This document shows, in pieces, positions 21,101 to 29,591 of a stretch of 64,000 nucleotides of DNA. The translations under genes were made by a program, and so were the position numbers. This DNA comes from Prosthecomicrobium pneumaticum. GTDB lineage: Bacteria > Pseudomonadota > Alphaproteobacteria > Rhizobiales > Kaistiaceae. The notes beneath the pieces are model-generated. The model was given only the letters and a program-made list of their open reading frames with translations. It ran no database searches and was not told the origin of the DNA. Positions within the stretch are counted from its first letter, which is position 1. Every line of letters begins with the position of its first letter. The DNA lies in the NCBI RefSeq assembly GCF_014199915.1, contig NZ_JACHOO010000006.1, positions 327,021 through 391,020 of the forward strand, given 5' to 3'.

Positions 21101-21470
21101 GGTCCTCCGCCGGACCGGCGAGGCGCTCGAGTTCCGCCGCGAGCCGGCGCATCGCCTCGGGCGGCAGCCGGTCGATCGTCGCGGCGAGCGCATGGGCGAG
21201 ATCGGAAGCCGCCGGATCGAGGCCGGCCGTGTCGATCTCGATCTTCGGATGGGAGGCCGCGGCGAGACGCTGCAGCTCCTCCGCCTCGTCCCAGATGACG
21301 TTGAAATAGGCGATGATCCGCTGCGTCAGCATCCAGGTCGGACGGCCGCGGCGCCCGTGTTCGAGGGCGGAGAGATAGGCGCTCGAAACGCCGAGCTCGG
21401 CCGCCATCGCCTTCAGCGAAATGCCGCGGCGGGCGCGCAATTCGCGAATGCGGGCGCCGAAGGGGGTCAC
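21063..21470 (-). CDS. XRE-family helix-turn-helix regulator
   Basis: The 135-aa protein has an N-terminal HTH of the Cro/C1 type (residues 6-60, RIRELRARRGISLKAMAAELGVSSAYLSALEHG), then a helical tail with no sensor domain I recognise. It overlaps smr by 4 bp upstream, so it is read at the end of the tim44-like/mltA/smr transcript. A similar regulator in this place is usual in the group. Target genes are unknown. Confidence 0.88.
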   Translation of the reverse strand: MTPFGARIRELRARRGISLKAMAAELGVSSAYLSALEHGRRGRPTWMLTQRIIAYFNVIWDEAEELQRLAAASHPKIEIDTAGLDPAASDLAHALAATIDRLPPEAMRRLAAELERLAGPAEDLRAASRARPADR

Positions 21471-22063
21471 GCCTCCGCCTCCCCCGGCCCCTTCCTCGGC
21501 TTTCGGATGCGGACATAGAGCGCGCCGCCGCCGCCATGCGCCCGGTGCGCCTCGTCGAAGCCGACGACGACGCCCCGCATCGCCGGCTCGGCGAGCCAGC
21601 GCGGCACCAGGCGGCGCAGCACGCCGCGCTCGTTGAAGCCGAACACGTCCTCGCTCTCCGACCGGCCCTTGCCGGTGATGACGAGGACCAGCCGGTCGCC
21701 CCGCTGCTGGCTGAGGCGCAGAAAGCCGTGCAGCCGGTCATGCGCCTCGGCCTGGGTGAGGCCATGCAGGTCGATGCGCGAATCGATGCCGACGGTGCCG
21801 CGCGAGACGCGGCTGTGGGTGCGCCGATCGATCGGCTGGAGCGGCGGCGGCACGTGCTTCTTCGGACGCTTCGGCAGGGAGAAGGCGGCCGCACCCGACA
21901 ATCCGCTCTCGGCGGGGCCGGCCGGCTCGGCGGGCGGTAGTGGCAACGGAGCGGTCTCCTCCGGCGCCGGCGCGGTCTCGGGTCGCAACGGCACCGCGGT
22001 GCGGGCGACCGTCTCCCACAGTGTCCGCTCCTCCTTCGACAGATGGCGACGACGGCGGCTCAC
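21467..22063 (-). CDS. Smr/MutS2 domain protein
   Basis: The 198-aa protein has a proline-rich first half and a C-terminal Smr domain (about residues 95-195) with the hallmark IDLHGLTQAEAH and the glycine loop ITGKGRSE. Smr domains act as nucleases on DNA or RNA, but the substrate of this stand-alone form is unknown. I chose the GTG at 22063, which overlaps the mltA stop as GTGA; an ATG start with a ribosome-binding site is not available nearby. Confidence 0.85.
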   Translation of the reverse strand: MSRRRRHLSKEERTLWETVARTAVPLRPETAPAPEETAPLPLPPAEPAGPAESGLSGAAAFSLPKRPKKHVPPPLQPIDRRTHSRVSRGTVGIDSRIDLHGLTQAEAHDRLHGFLRLSQQRGDRLVLVITGKGRSESEDVFGFNERGVLRRLVPRWLAEPAMRGVVVGFDEAHRAHGGGGALYVRIRKPRKGPGEAEA

Positions 22064-23145
22064 GGCAGCGCCCCGCGCGGCACGAGCGCGACGAAGCGCC
22101 CCGCCGCCTGCATCGCACCGGCGATGGCGCCCGCGGCATCGCCCGATCCGAAGAACACGTCGCCCCGCGCCGGACCCAGAATGGCGCTGCCGGTGTCCTG
22201 CGCGACCAGGAGCCGGCGAAGCGGCGCCCCGCCCGGCAGGATCGTTTCCACCCATACCGGCATATGAAAGGTGTGCAGCGTCCGGTCGACCGCGAGGCTG
22301 CGGCCGGGCGAGAGCGGCACTTTCGCGGCGGCGACCGGCCCGAGTGCCGGATCGTCGACCGGTGCCTCGCGGAAGAAGATGTAGGAGCGGTTGGCGGCGA
22401 GCACAGAAGGCGCCTCGTCGGGACGGTCGGCGAGCCAGGCGCGGATCGCCTCCATCGTCACGCCCCCACGGGGCAGAGCGCCCCGGTCGACCAGCACGCG
22501 GCCGATCGGCGTATAGGGGTGGCCGGATTTGGCGGCATAGGTGACCCGCATCACCCCGCCCTCGGCGAGCCGGACGCGTGCCGCCCCCTGGATATGGATG
22601 AAGAAGGCGTCGACCGGATCGGCGAGATGAACGAGCTCGAGCGCCGCGCCGTCGAGTGCGCCCGCCATGATCGCCGCCCGGTCGGGATAGGGGGCGTAGC
22701 CCGATTCGGTCCGCCGCGCGAAGCGATACCCCGCGGGGACGCCCGGCGGCGGGTTCTCCTCGTCGATCTCGACGAGATCGGCGGGCGGGGCGTGGAGCGG
22801 CACGGAGAAGCGGGGCGAGGCGGCCCGTGCGCCATCGACCTCGGGCTCGTAATAGCCGGTGAAGAACCCCCGGCCCGTCTCGGGCTCGACGAGCACCGGC
22901 GCGAAATGCGCCTCGAAGAAGCCGCGCGCGGCGACGGCCGATTGGTCCGGGAGGGCGAGGGCATCGCGGGCGACGACGGACAGCGCGGCGCCGTCGACAC
23001 CGAGCGCCCGCGTCTTCGGCGGCGCGTCGGCGATCGTCGCGGCGCTCAGCCGGAATGCGCAAAAGGCCGCGGCGTGATCGTCCGCGGCCCAGCCATCGAG
23101 ATCGGTAAAGGTGAGCGGCGTCAGCCGGAAAGGCGAGGGCGGCAC
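22060..23145 (-). CDS. mltA: Murein transglycosylase A (MltA)
   Basis: MltA cleaves the glycan strand of peptidoglycan to 1,6-anhydro-MurNAc ends. The 361-aa protein has GYYEPEVDG, FFIHIQGAARVRL, ANRSYIFFRE and the 3D-type block AQDTGSAILGPARGDVFFGSGDAAG, where the Asp of QDTG corresponds to the catalytic acid. I chose the GTG at 23145, 4 bp after the tim44-like stop. No signal peptide or lipobox is visible from this or the upstream starts, which is odd for an enzyme that must reach the periplasm. Confidence 0.88.
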   Translation of the reverse strand: MPPSPFRLTPLTFTDLDGWAADDHAAAFCAFRLSAATIADAPPKTRALGVDGAALSVVARDALALPDQSAVAARGFFEAHFAPVLVEPETGRGFFTGYYEPEVDGARAASPRFSVPLHAPPADLVEIDEENPPPGVPAGYRFARRTESGYAPYPDRAAIMAGALDGAALELVHLADPVDAFFIHIQGAARVRLAEGGVMRVTYAAKSGHPYTPIGRVLVDRGALPRGGVTMEAIRAWLADRPDEAPSVLAANRSYIFFREAPVDDPALGPVAAAKVPLSPGRSLAVDRTLHTFHMPVWVETILPGGAPLRRLLVAQDTGSAILGPARGDVFFGSGDAAGAIAGAMQAAGRFVALVPRGALP

Positions 23146-23149
23146 AGCC

Positions 23150-23875
23150 TCACTCGACCGACTCGGTCGCCACGAGCTTCCAGTTCGGATCGCGCGAAGC
23201 CGTCTCGCGGGCGAACGTCCAGATGTCGGTGACGTCGCTGACATGGACCGGGTCGCCGTCGACCACCGCGCCGGCTTTGTCGCGCGTCGCGGTGATCAGC
23301 TTGGTGACGAAGCGGACGGTGACATGGGCGGTTCCGCCCTTCACCGCCGCATCGACGATCTCGGCGCGGTCGATGCCGACGAAATTGAACTCGATCGTCT
23401 CGCCGCGGCCCTCGCGCTCGCCGATCGCACCGACGAAGCCGTCATAGACCTCACGGGAGAGCAGCGGCTTCAGCGTCTTGCGGTCGCCGGCGGCAAACGC
23501 CGTGACGATCATCTCATAGGCACCGCGGGCGCCGTCGAGGAACTGCTTGGGATCGAAGCCCGGATCGGCGGCGATGATGGCGCGCAGTCCCTGCCCGAGC
23601 GGCGAGCCTTCCGGCGCGATCGCCGTGACCCGCTCGTCGACGGCGGGTGCCGGGGCAGGCTCGGCCGGCGCCGTCGGACCCGGCCGGCGCGGCAGCGCGA
23701 TCACCTTGTCTCCGGCCGCGTTCGGCTCCGCCGGCTTGGTGTCGCGACGGGAAAACGGGTCGAAGGGTGGCCGTTCATTGCCGGTCCGCTGCCCCAGAAC
23801 CCCGCGCAGCTTGAAGAAGATCACCACCGCGAGGACGAGGAAGATCAGCGTATAGATATCGACGAAGCCGGTCAT
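23150..23875 (-). CDS. Tim44/TimA-like domain protein, membrane-anchored
   Basis: The 241-aa protein has one N-terminal membrane helix (GFVDIYTLIFLVLAVVIFFKL), a proline/alanine linker to about residue 95, and a C-terminal Tim44-like domain (FDPKQFLDGARGAYEMIVTAFAAGDRKTLKPLLS). Bacterial TimA proteins are related to mitochondrial Tim44 and sit at the inner membrane; their role is not settled. The ATG at 23875 gives the helix right at the start. It is divergent from secB. fxsA, which often lies between these two genes in Rhizobiales, is missing. Confidence 0.87.
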   Translation of the reverse strand: MTGFVDIYTLIFLVLAVVIFFKLRGVLGQRTGNERPPFDPFSRRDTKPAEPNAAGDKVIALPRRPGPTAPAEPAPAPAVDERVTAIAPEGSPLGQGLRAIIAADPGFDPKQFLDGARGAYEMIVTAFAAGDRKTLKPLLSREVYDGFVGAIGEREGRGETIEFNFVGIDRAEIVDAAVKGGTAHVTVRFVTKLITATRDKAGAVVDGDPVHVSDVTDIWTFARETASRDPNWKLVATESVE

Positions 23876-24089
23876 GCCATCAGTCCCGCCACGAATATGG
23901 GCCACCCGCCCGAGCGCGGTGATCGCACCGCAGCACTATGTAGGCACCGTGAGGCGCGAGGCCAAGCCCGTCAACGTTTTCCCCTCCCGCAGGATGCAGG
24001 GCGGCCGCTTGTAACCCCCGCGGCCGCATGTTAGCGAGCCGCGAAAGAAGAGAGCCGGCCGCGGCCGGGACAGAGGAGCCAGCTCGATC

Positions 24090-24575
24090 ATGGCGGACAA
24101 TCCCCAGAACGGCGCGGCCGCACAGGCGGCGCCGAGCCTCACCATCCTGACCCAGTATGTGAAGGATCTCTCCTTCGAGAACCCCGACGCCCCGCGCTCG
24201 ATCGGTCCGCGCCGCGGCGCCCCTTCGATCAATGTCGGCATCAATGTCGGCGTGAAGCCGATCGAGAAGGACGATTACGAGGTCGAGCTGCGGCTCGAGG
24301 CGCGCGCCACCGACGAGGGCAAGGCGCTGTTCGTCGCCGAGCTCGCCTATGCCGGCGTGTTCCGGCTCGCGAACGTCCCGCAGGACAACCTGCCGCCGCT
24401 GCTGATGATCGAGTGCCCGCGCCTGCTCTTCCCGTTTGCCCGCCAGATCATCGCCGAGGTGACGCGGAACGGCGGCTATCCGCCGCTGCTGATCGATCCG
24501 GTCGACTTCACGACGCTCTATCGCCAGCGCCTCGCCGAGATGTCGCAGGCGCAGCAGGCCGCCCGGCCGAGCTGA
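24090..24575 (+). CDS. secB: Protein-export chaperone SecB
   Basis: SecB holds preproteins unfolded and delivers them to SecA. The 161-aa protein shows [45 protein letters not shown] and [32 protein letters not shown], so it is a full, ordinary SecB. It has its own upstream region of about 210 bp, shared with the divergent tim44-like gene, and ends in a double hairpin before the convergent dnaQ. Confidence 0.97.
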   Translation: MADNPQNGAAAQAAPSLTILTQYVKDLSFENPDAPRSIGPRRGAPSINVGINVGVKPIEKDDYEVELRLEARATDEGKALFVAELAYAGVFRLANVPQDNLPPLLMIECPRLLFPFARQIIAEVTRNGGYPPLLIDPVDFTTLYRQRLAEMSQAQQAARPS

Positions 24576-24589
24576 TAGGAAGACGAGAC

Positions 24590-24630
24590 GGAGCGCCGCG
24601 GCGCTCCCTGCCGTCCGCTCCGGCGGACGG
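24590..24630. terminator. Double hairpin between convergent secB and dnaQ
   Basis: A perfect 18-bp palindrome GGAGCGCCGCGGCGCTCC (24590-24607) is followed at 24611-24630 by CCGTCCG/CGGACGG arms around a 6-base loop. The setting, 15-22 bp from both stop codons, suits a two-way terminator. Confidence 0.6.
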
Positions 24631-24651
24631 CCCCGCGCCCGACCGGCACGC

Positions 24652-25371
24652 CTATTCGGCCGCCTCGGCGGTCTCGGTTTCGAAATAGCGGGTCCAGATC
24701 GCGTTCGCGCCGAGCCCTTCGACGAAGCCGCGATGCGCGGCGCGCTCTTCGGCCGTGACCCGGAACGCCCGCTCCTGCGGCCGGATCGCCGCCGCTTCCG
24801 CGACCACGCTGCGGCCGGAAAACGCCGTCTCCTCGACGAGCGACAGGCCGAGATGCGCCTGCCTTCCGCCGATCAGCTCGATATAGACCTCGGCGAGGAG
24901 CTCGGCGTCGAGCAACGCGCCGTGCAGCGTGCGCCGGCTGATGTCGATGCCATAGCGATTGCAGAGCGCGTCGAGCGAGTTCGGCCCGAGCGGATGGCGC
25001 TGGCGGGCGAGCATCAGCGTATCGACGATGCGGTCGACCCGGTAGACCGGCAGCGACAGGCGACCGAGCTCGGCATTGATGAAGCCGAGATCGAACATCG
25101 CATTGTGCGCGACGAGCCGGGCGTCGCCGATGAAATCGACGAACTCTCCGGCGATCGCGGAGAAGATCGGCTTGTCGGCGAGGAAGGCGTCCGACAGGCC
25201 GTGCACACGGAAGGCCTCGGCCGGCATCGAGCGCTGCGGGTTGATGTAGAGATGCAGCTTGCGGCCGGTCGGAATGTGGTTGAACAGCTCGACGCAGCCG
25301 ATCTCGACCAGGCGATCGCCTTTCAGGGGATCGAGACCGGTGGTCTCCGTATCGAAAATGATCTCGCGCAT
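24652..25371 (-). CDS. dnaQ: DNA polymerase III epsilon subunit (proofreading exonuclease)
   Basis: The 239-aa protein is a DEDDh 3'-5' exonuclease: Exo I FDTETTGLD at residues 6-14, Exo II HNAMFDLGFIN, and Exo III with the HGALLDAELLAEVY block. The C-terminal ~60 residues hold the alpha-subunit-binding tail. The ATG at 25371 (MREIIFDTETTG) matches the family start. It lies 58 bp downstream of coaE, in the order aroE-coaE-dnaQ usual for the group. Confidence 0.96.
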   Translation of the reverse strand: MREIIFDTETTGLDPLKGDRLVEIGCVELFNHIPTGRKLHLYINPQRSMPAEAFRVHGLSDAFLADKPIFSAIAGEFVDFIGDARLVAHNAMFDLGFINAELGRLSLPVYRVDRIVDTLMLARQRHPLGPNSLDALCNRYGIDISRRTLHGALLDAELLAEVYIELIGGRQAHLGLSLVEETAFSGRSVVAEAAAIRPQERAFRVTAEERAAHRGFVEGLGANAIWTRYFETETAEAAE

Positions 25372-25429
25372 CGTGTCTCCCGCGGCCGCCGATGGTGGCC
25401 GAAGCGGGGACATGACACAAGATGCCGCG

Positions 25430-26041
25430 TCAGCGCATCCCCTGTCCGCGCGCCGCGGCGGACCCGGCGAGGGCGCGCAGGATATCGGCAACGGCCCGTT
25501 CCGCCGCGTCGAGGCCGAAGGAGGTGTCGATCAGGAAATGCGCGCGCCGGCGCTTCTCGGCATCCGGCATCTGACGGGCGAGGAGGGCTTCGAAGCGCGC
25601 CTCCGTCATCCCCGGCCGGGCGAGCACACGGCTGCGCTGGATGCCGGGCGCTGCCGTGACGACGAGGACGGCGTCCACCCGTGCCGCGCCGCCGGTCTCG
25701 AAGAGGAGCGGCACATCGAGAACGAGGACCCGGCGGCCCGCAGCTGCCGCATCGGCTGCGAAGCGCCGCTCCTCGGCGCGGACCAGCGGATGGACGATCG
25801 CCTCCAGCCGCAGAAGCGCCGCACGGTCCGCGGCGACGATCGCGCCGAGCCGCGCCCGGTCGATCGCACCACCGGTGACGACGCCCGGAAAGGCCGCTTC
25901 GACGGACGCGACGGCAGAGCCGCGATAGAGCCTGTGCACCGCGGCATCGGCATCGAAGACGGCCGCCCCGCGCGCGGCGAACATCTTCGCCGTCGTCGAC
26001 TTGCCCATGCCGACCGAGCCGGTCAGCCCGAGAACGATCAT
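25430..26041 (-). CDS. coaE: Dephospho-CoA kinase
   Basis: CoaE does the last step of CoA synthesis, phosphorylating the ribose 3'-OH of dephospho-CoA. The 203-aa P-loop kinase has [17 protein letters not shown], the substrate region [12 protein letters not shown], the HPLVRAEE block and [10 protein letters not shown]. Its start overlaps the aroE stop by 4 bp. With coaA at 12.6-13.6 kb, two CoA-pathway genes are in this window. Confidence 0.96.
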   Translation of the reverse strand: MIVLGLTGSVGMGKSTTAKMFAARGAAVFDADAAVHRLYRGSAVASVEAAFPGVVTGGAIDRARLGAIVAADRAALLRLEAIVHPLVRAEERRFAADAAAAGRRVLVLDVPLLFETGGAARVDAVLVVTAAPGIQRSRVLARPGMTEARFEALLARQMPDAEKRRRAHFLIDTSFGLDAAERAVADILRALAGSAAARGQGMR

Positions 26042-26889
26042 GCCGTGACGCCGAGATCGGCGAGCACCAGTGCCCGGAGCGCCGGGGTGACCGTCGGCCG
26101 GACGCCGAACCAGCGCTCGAAGCCCGGCACCGCCTGATGGAGCAGCATGCCGAGCCCGTCGACCGTCGACCGGCCGGTGGCGCGCGCCGCGGCGAGGAAG
26201 GGCGTCTCGAGCGGCACATAGACGATGTCGGTGACGAGCGCATCGGCACCGAGCGGCGCGAGATCGACGACGAGCGGGGGCTCGCCCTTCATGCCGAGCG
26301 AGGTGGTGTTGACGAGGATTCGCGCGCCCGGCAGCAGGCCCGGCAGATCCTCCCAGCCGGCCGGACGAACCGCCGGTCCGAACCGCTCGGCGAGGGCTTC
26401 GGCCCGGTCGCGGCTGCGGTTGACGACGAAGACCGGCGCGAAACCCCGGCCGATCAGCCCGTGGATCACCGCGCGGGCCGCGCCGCCGGCGCCGAGCACC
26501 ACCGCCGGCCCGGGTGCGGCGTCCCAGCCGGGGGCCTGCTGATCGAGATTGCCGAGAAAGCCCGCGACGTCGGTATTGCCGCCGATCAGCCGGCCGTCCT
26601 CGAGCCACAGCGTGTTGACCGCGCCGAGCGCCGTCGCGACCGGATCGTGCCGCTCCGCCGCGGCGAAGGCGGCCTCCTTGTGCGGCACGGTGACATTGCC
26701 GCCGCGATAAGGACCTTCGGCGAGACCGCGAAGAAAGCCGCCGATCTCGTCGGGCGGCACCGGCAGGCGCAGATAATCCCCGGCAATGCCATGCTCGGCG
26801 AGCCAGTGCCGATGGATGATCGGCGAGCGGGAATGGGCGATCGGCCAGCCGACGACGAAGGCGGTCGGCACGGCGGGTTCGGCGCTCAT
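26038..26889 (-). CDS. aroE: Shikimate dehydrogenase
   Basis: AroE reduces 3-dehydroshikimate to shikimate with NADPH. The 283-aa protein has the substrate-binding [27 protein letters not shown] (catalytic Lys), the NADP-binding [11 protein letters not shown] and NRSRDRA, and the C-terminal [10 protein letters not shown]. The ATG at 26889 ([20 protein letters not shown]) fits. It overlaps coaE by 4 bp and follows maf by 7 bp, so maf-aroE-coaE(-dnaQ) is one transcript. Confidence 0.97.
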   Translation of the reverse strand: MSAEPAVPTAFVVGWPIAHSRSPIIHRHWLAEHGIAGDYLRLPVPPDEIGGFLRGLAEGPYRGGNVTVPHKEAAFAAAERHDPVATALGAVNTLWLEDGRLIGGNTDVAGFLGNLDQQAPGWDAAPGPAVVLGAGGAARAVIHGLIGRGFAPVFVVNRSRDRAEALAERFGPAVRPAGWEDLPGLLPGARILVNTTSLGMKGEPPLVVDLAPLGADALVTDIVYVPLETPFLAAARATGRSTVDGLGMLLHQAVPGFERWFGVRPTVTPALRALVLADLGVTA

Positions 26890-26896
26890 CGGGTCC

Positions 26897-27493
26897 TCAC
26901 GGCAGAACGAGGCCTTCACCGCGCAGCGCCGCGAGGAGCGGCAGCAGCGGCAGGCCGAGAATGGTGAAATAGTCGCCCTCGATCCGCTCGAAGAGCTGGA
27001 TGCCGATACCCTCGAGCTGATAGGCGCCGACCGAGCGGGTGACCGCATCGCCGGCGCGGTCGAGATAGCGGTCGAGCGCCTCCCCGTCGAGCGGCCGAAG
27101 CGTCAGGGACGCAGAGGCGAGGTGGCGCCACGAGATCGCGCCGCCGCGGGCGAGCGCGACGGCCGAGCGCAGATGATGGGTCCGCCCTGAAAGACGGGCG
27201 AGCTGCGCCTTGGCGCCCGCGCGGCCATCGGGCTTGACGAAACGCTCGCCGGCGAGATCGAGCACCTGATCGCCGCCGATCACGAGAGCATCCGGACGCC
27301 GCCGCGACACGGCGAGCGCCTTTGCCTGGGCGAGCGCATCGGCGACCTCCGCCGGCGTCGCGCCCGCGGCGAGCAGCGGTTCCTCGAGGGCCCGTTCGTC
27401 GACATCGGCGCCGACCGCCTCGAAGGAAAGCCCGGCGCCGCGCAGGAGCGCGATGCGGGCGCTGCTCGTCGAGGCGAGAATGAGTGTCGTCAT
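26897..27493 (-). CDS. maf: Maf-family nucleoside triphosphate pyrophosphatase
   Basis: Maf proteins hydrolyse non-canonical or modified nucleotides (dTTP/UTP or m7GTP, depending on subfamily). The 198-aa protein has LASTSSARIALLRGAGL near the start, VIGGDQVLDL (catalytic Asp) and GAYQLEGIGIQLFERIEGDYFTILGLP. The ATG at 27493 (MTTLILASTSSAR) is the family start. It is the first gene of the leftward transcript and borders the putative origin; a maf-like gene next to hemE is also found at the Caulobacter origin. Confidence 0.93.
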   Translation of the reverse strand: MTTLILASTSSARIALLRGAGLSFEAVGADVDERALEEPLLAAGATPAEVADALAQAKALAVSRRRPDALVIGGDQVLDLAGERFVKPDGRAGAKAQLARLSGRTHHLRSAVALARGGAISWRHLASASLTLRPLDGEALDRYLDRAGDAVTRSVGAYQLEGIGIQLFERIEGDYFTILGLPLLPLLAALRGEGLVLP

Positions 27494-27906
27494 CGCGTCA
27501 TCGCTGCGTGAGAGAGCGTTTGTCCCCAGCCCTGTGGACGGCACGGGACGATGAGGCCCGCCCGGACAGGGCGCCTCGGGACTGTCCCCGAAGCCGCGAA
27601 AACGATCAACAGCCGATCGCATCGAGTCCGGAATCCGTGTGCGGAAGAAGATCGGGCATGAAGCCGGTTGTCCCGGACAGGGACGGAGACATCCCCGACA
27701 GCGGGGTTGCCGCGATGCCAGCAGGTGCTTCCATTCGTTAACGAAATGGAAATATCCCCGGTCTTCAGGAAAGCCGGGAGCGCCTGATCGACAAGCCGCC
27801 CGAACGCCTGCGCCGGGCCGCCGCGTTGTGGGCAGGCGCGAACCGCGCTAATCCACGCCCAATCTAAAGAAGACTCTAGAAACAAGACTCTTAAGGTTTG
27901 GTAAAA
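27494..27906. other. Candidate chromosomal origin of replication (oriC) between maf and hemE
   Basis: This 413-bp gap separates divergent maf and hemE, the position of oriC in Caulobacter and Sinorhizobium. It holds three GANTC methylation sites (27624-27628, 27872-27876, 27886-27890) and a near-palindrome around GTTAAC (27728-27751). Weak DnaA-box matches are TTGTCCCCA (27522-27530) and TAATCCACG (27849-27857), each 7 of 9. The last ~50 bp is strikingly AT-rich. No perfect TTATCCACA box is present, so the call rests on context plus these motifs. Confidence 0.6.
27891..27905 (+). promoter_or_regulatory. CtrA-like binding site upstream of hemE
   Basis: TTAA (27891-27894), seven bases, then TAAA (27902-27905) matches the CtrA box TTAA-N7-TTAA with one mismatch. 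It lies next to two GACTC sites and directly before the hemE ATG, as CtrA sites do in the Caulobacter origin/hemE promoter. Confidence 0.45.
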
Positions 27907-28962
27907 ATGGATGGAAAGCCCCGAGGCTCGGTGCGGGCCGACAATCGGCTGATGCGCGTCCTCGCCGGCACGCCCGTCGCGCCGCCGCCGCTCTGGCTGA
28001 TGCGGCAGGCCGGCCGCTATCTGCCCGAATATCGCGCGGTGCGGGCGGAGGCCGGCTCCTTTCTCGATCTCTGTTTCTCGCCGGCAAAGGCCGCGGAGGT
28101 GACGCTGCAGCCGATCCGCCGGTTCGGCTTCGACGCGGCGATCCTCTTTTCCGACATCCTCGTCGTTCCGCACGCCCTCGGCCGCACCGTCCGCTTCGTC
28201 GAGGGCGAAGGCCCGCGGCTCGAGCCGATCGATGCGGCGGGCATCGAAGCGCTCGACGAGGAGGGCATCGCGACCCGGCTCGCGCCGGTCTACGAGACGG
28301 TCGCCCGGCTGCGGCAGGATCTGCCGCGCGAGACGGCGCTGATCGGCTTCTGCGGGGCACCCTTCACGGTCGCCACCTATATGGTCGCCGGCAAGGGCTC
28401 GCCCGACCAGGCGCCGACCCGGCTCTTCGCCGCGCGCGATCCCGCCGCCTTCGATCGGCTGATCGACCGGCTGGTGACGGCCTCGGCGGACTATCTGCTG
28501 CGTCAGGTGGCGGCGGGCGCCGACGTGCTGATGATCTTCGATTCCTGGGCGGGCGCGCTCGGCGGCGACGATTTCCTGCGCTGGTCGGCCGAGCCGATCG
28601 CGCGGATCGTCGAGACGGTGCGGGCCGCCGCGCCGGGTGTCCCGGTGATCGGCTTCCCGAAGGGCGCGGGCCTCGGGCTCGAGACCTTCCTGCGACGCAC
28701 CGGTGTCGACGCGGTCGGGCTCGACTGGACGGTGCCGCTCGAGTTCGCACGGGACCGCCTGCAGCCGCTCGCCGCGCTGCAGGGCAATCTCGATCCGATG
28801 GTGCTCGTCGTCGGCGGCGCGACGCTCGATCGCGCCGTCGACCGCATTCTGGAGACGCTCGGCAGCGGGCGGCTGATCTTCAATCTCGGCCATGGCATCG
28901 TGCCGGAAACGCCGATCGCCCATGTCGAGCGGCTGGTCGAGCGGGTGAGGAGGGGCGGATGA
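27907..28962 (+). CDS. hemE: Uroporphyrinogen decarboxylase
   Basis: HemE removes the four acetate carboxyls of uroporphyrinogen III to give coproporphyrinogen III. The 351-aa TIM-barrel protein has [13 protein letters not shown] (substrate loop), [27 protein letters not shown] and [12 protein letters not shown] prefer the ATG at 27907, with AAGG 10 bp upstream, over an in-frame TTG at 27898. It begins right at the putative oriC and overlaps hemJ by 4 bp. Confidence 0.97.
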   Translation: MDGKPRGSVRADNRLMRVLAGTPVAPPPLWLMRQAGRYLPEYRAVRAEAGSFLDLCFSPAKAAEVTLQPIRRFGFDAAILFSDILVVPHALGRTVRFVEGEGPRLEPIDAAGIEALDEEGIATRLAPVYETVARLRQDLPRETALIGFCGAPFTVATYMVAGKGSPDQAPTRLFAARDPAAFDRLIDRLVTASADYLLRQVAAGADVLMIFDSWAGALGGDDFLRWSAEPIARIVETVRAAAPGVPVIGFPKGAGLGLETFLRRTGVDAVGLDWTVPLEFARDRLQPLAALQGNLDPMVLVVGGATLDRAVDRILETLGSGRLIFNLGHGIVPETPIAHVERLVERVRRGG

Positions 28963-29384
28963 TCTATCTCTGGGTGAAGGCGCTGCACGTCATCGCGATC
29001 ATCGCCTGGATGGCGGGGCTGCTCTATCTGCCGCGCCTCTTCGTCTACCACACCAAGGCGGCGGCGGGTTCGGCGGAGGCCGAGACCTTCAAGGTGATGG
29101 AGCGGCGGCTTCTGAAGGCGATCATGAACCCGGCGATGATCGTCGCCTGGCTCGCCGGGCTCTGGCTCGCCTCGACGACCTCCGCCTGGACCGAAGGTTG
29201 GTTTCACCTCAAGCTGATGCTTGTCGTGATCCTCTCGGCCTACCATATGTGGCTCGGAGCGAAGCGCCGCGCCTTCGAGGCGGACGCCAACCGGATCTCG
29301 GAGCGCGGCTGGCGCTTCCTCAACGAGGTTCCGACGCTCCTGATGATCGGCATCGTCATCGCGGTGATCGTCCGGCCCTTCTGA
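28959..29384 (+). CDS. hemJ: Protoporphyrinogen oxidase HemJ
   Basis: HemJ oxidises protoporphyrinogen IX to protoporphyrin IX in bacteria that lack HemG/HemY. The 141-aa membrane protein has four helices, with the conserved His in [25 protein letters not shown] and a helix-3 block [17 protein letters not shown] typical of the family (formerly UPF0093). It overlaps hemE by 4 bp, so two haem-pathway steps are made together. Rhizobiales commonly have this hemE-hemJ-rho order. Confidence 0.95.
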   Translation: MIYLWVKALHVIAIIAWMAGLLYLPRLFVYHTKAAAGSAEAETFKVMERRLLKAIMNPAMIVAWLAGLWLASTTSAWTEGWFHLKLMLVVILSAYHMWLGAKRRAFEADANRISERGWRFLNEVPTLLMIGIVIAVIVRPF

Positions 29385-29404
29385 GCCGGTCGCGATCGTT
29401 CCTG

Positions 29405-29422
29405 CCGCGGCTCTTGCCGCGG
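29405..29422 (+). terminator. Hairpin after hemJ, in the 207-bp rho leader region
   Basis: CCGCGGC and GCCGCGG pair perfectly around TCTT, 21 bp after the hemJ stop. A second weaker GC-rich fold follows at about 29473-29492. Either could end hemEJ transcription or belong to the rho leader, since rho is self-controlled by leader termination in other bacteria. Confidence 0.35.
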
Positions 29423-29591
29423 CGCAGACGAGCGACTATGGTGCCGGCACCGCGTCGAAGCAGACGGGCGCCGGTTGCGCAGCCTTGCGCACCTGAAGCG
29501 TCACGCCAGGGTCCTCCCCGGATCCGCAAGGCTCAAGTTCTGCGCCTCCTCTCTTTCATTCGCCCAAACGATCGAGCGAGATTCGCATTCA

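Noticed and set aside
27898..27906. TTG start for hemE three codons upstream
   Set aside because: The ATG at 27907 has better ribosome-binding-site spacing, and the TTG falls inside the CtrA-like site.
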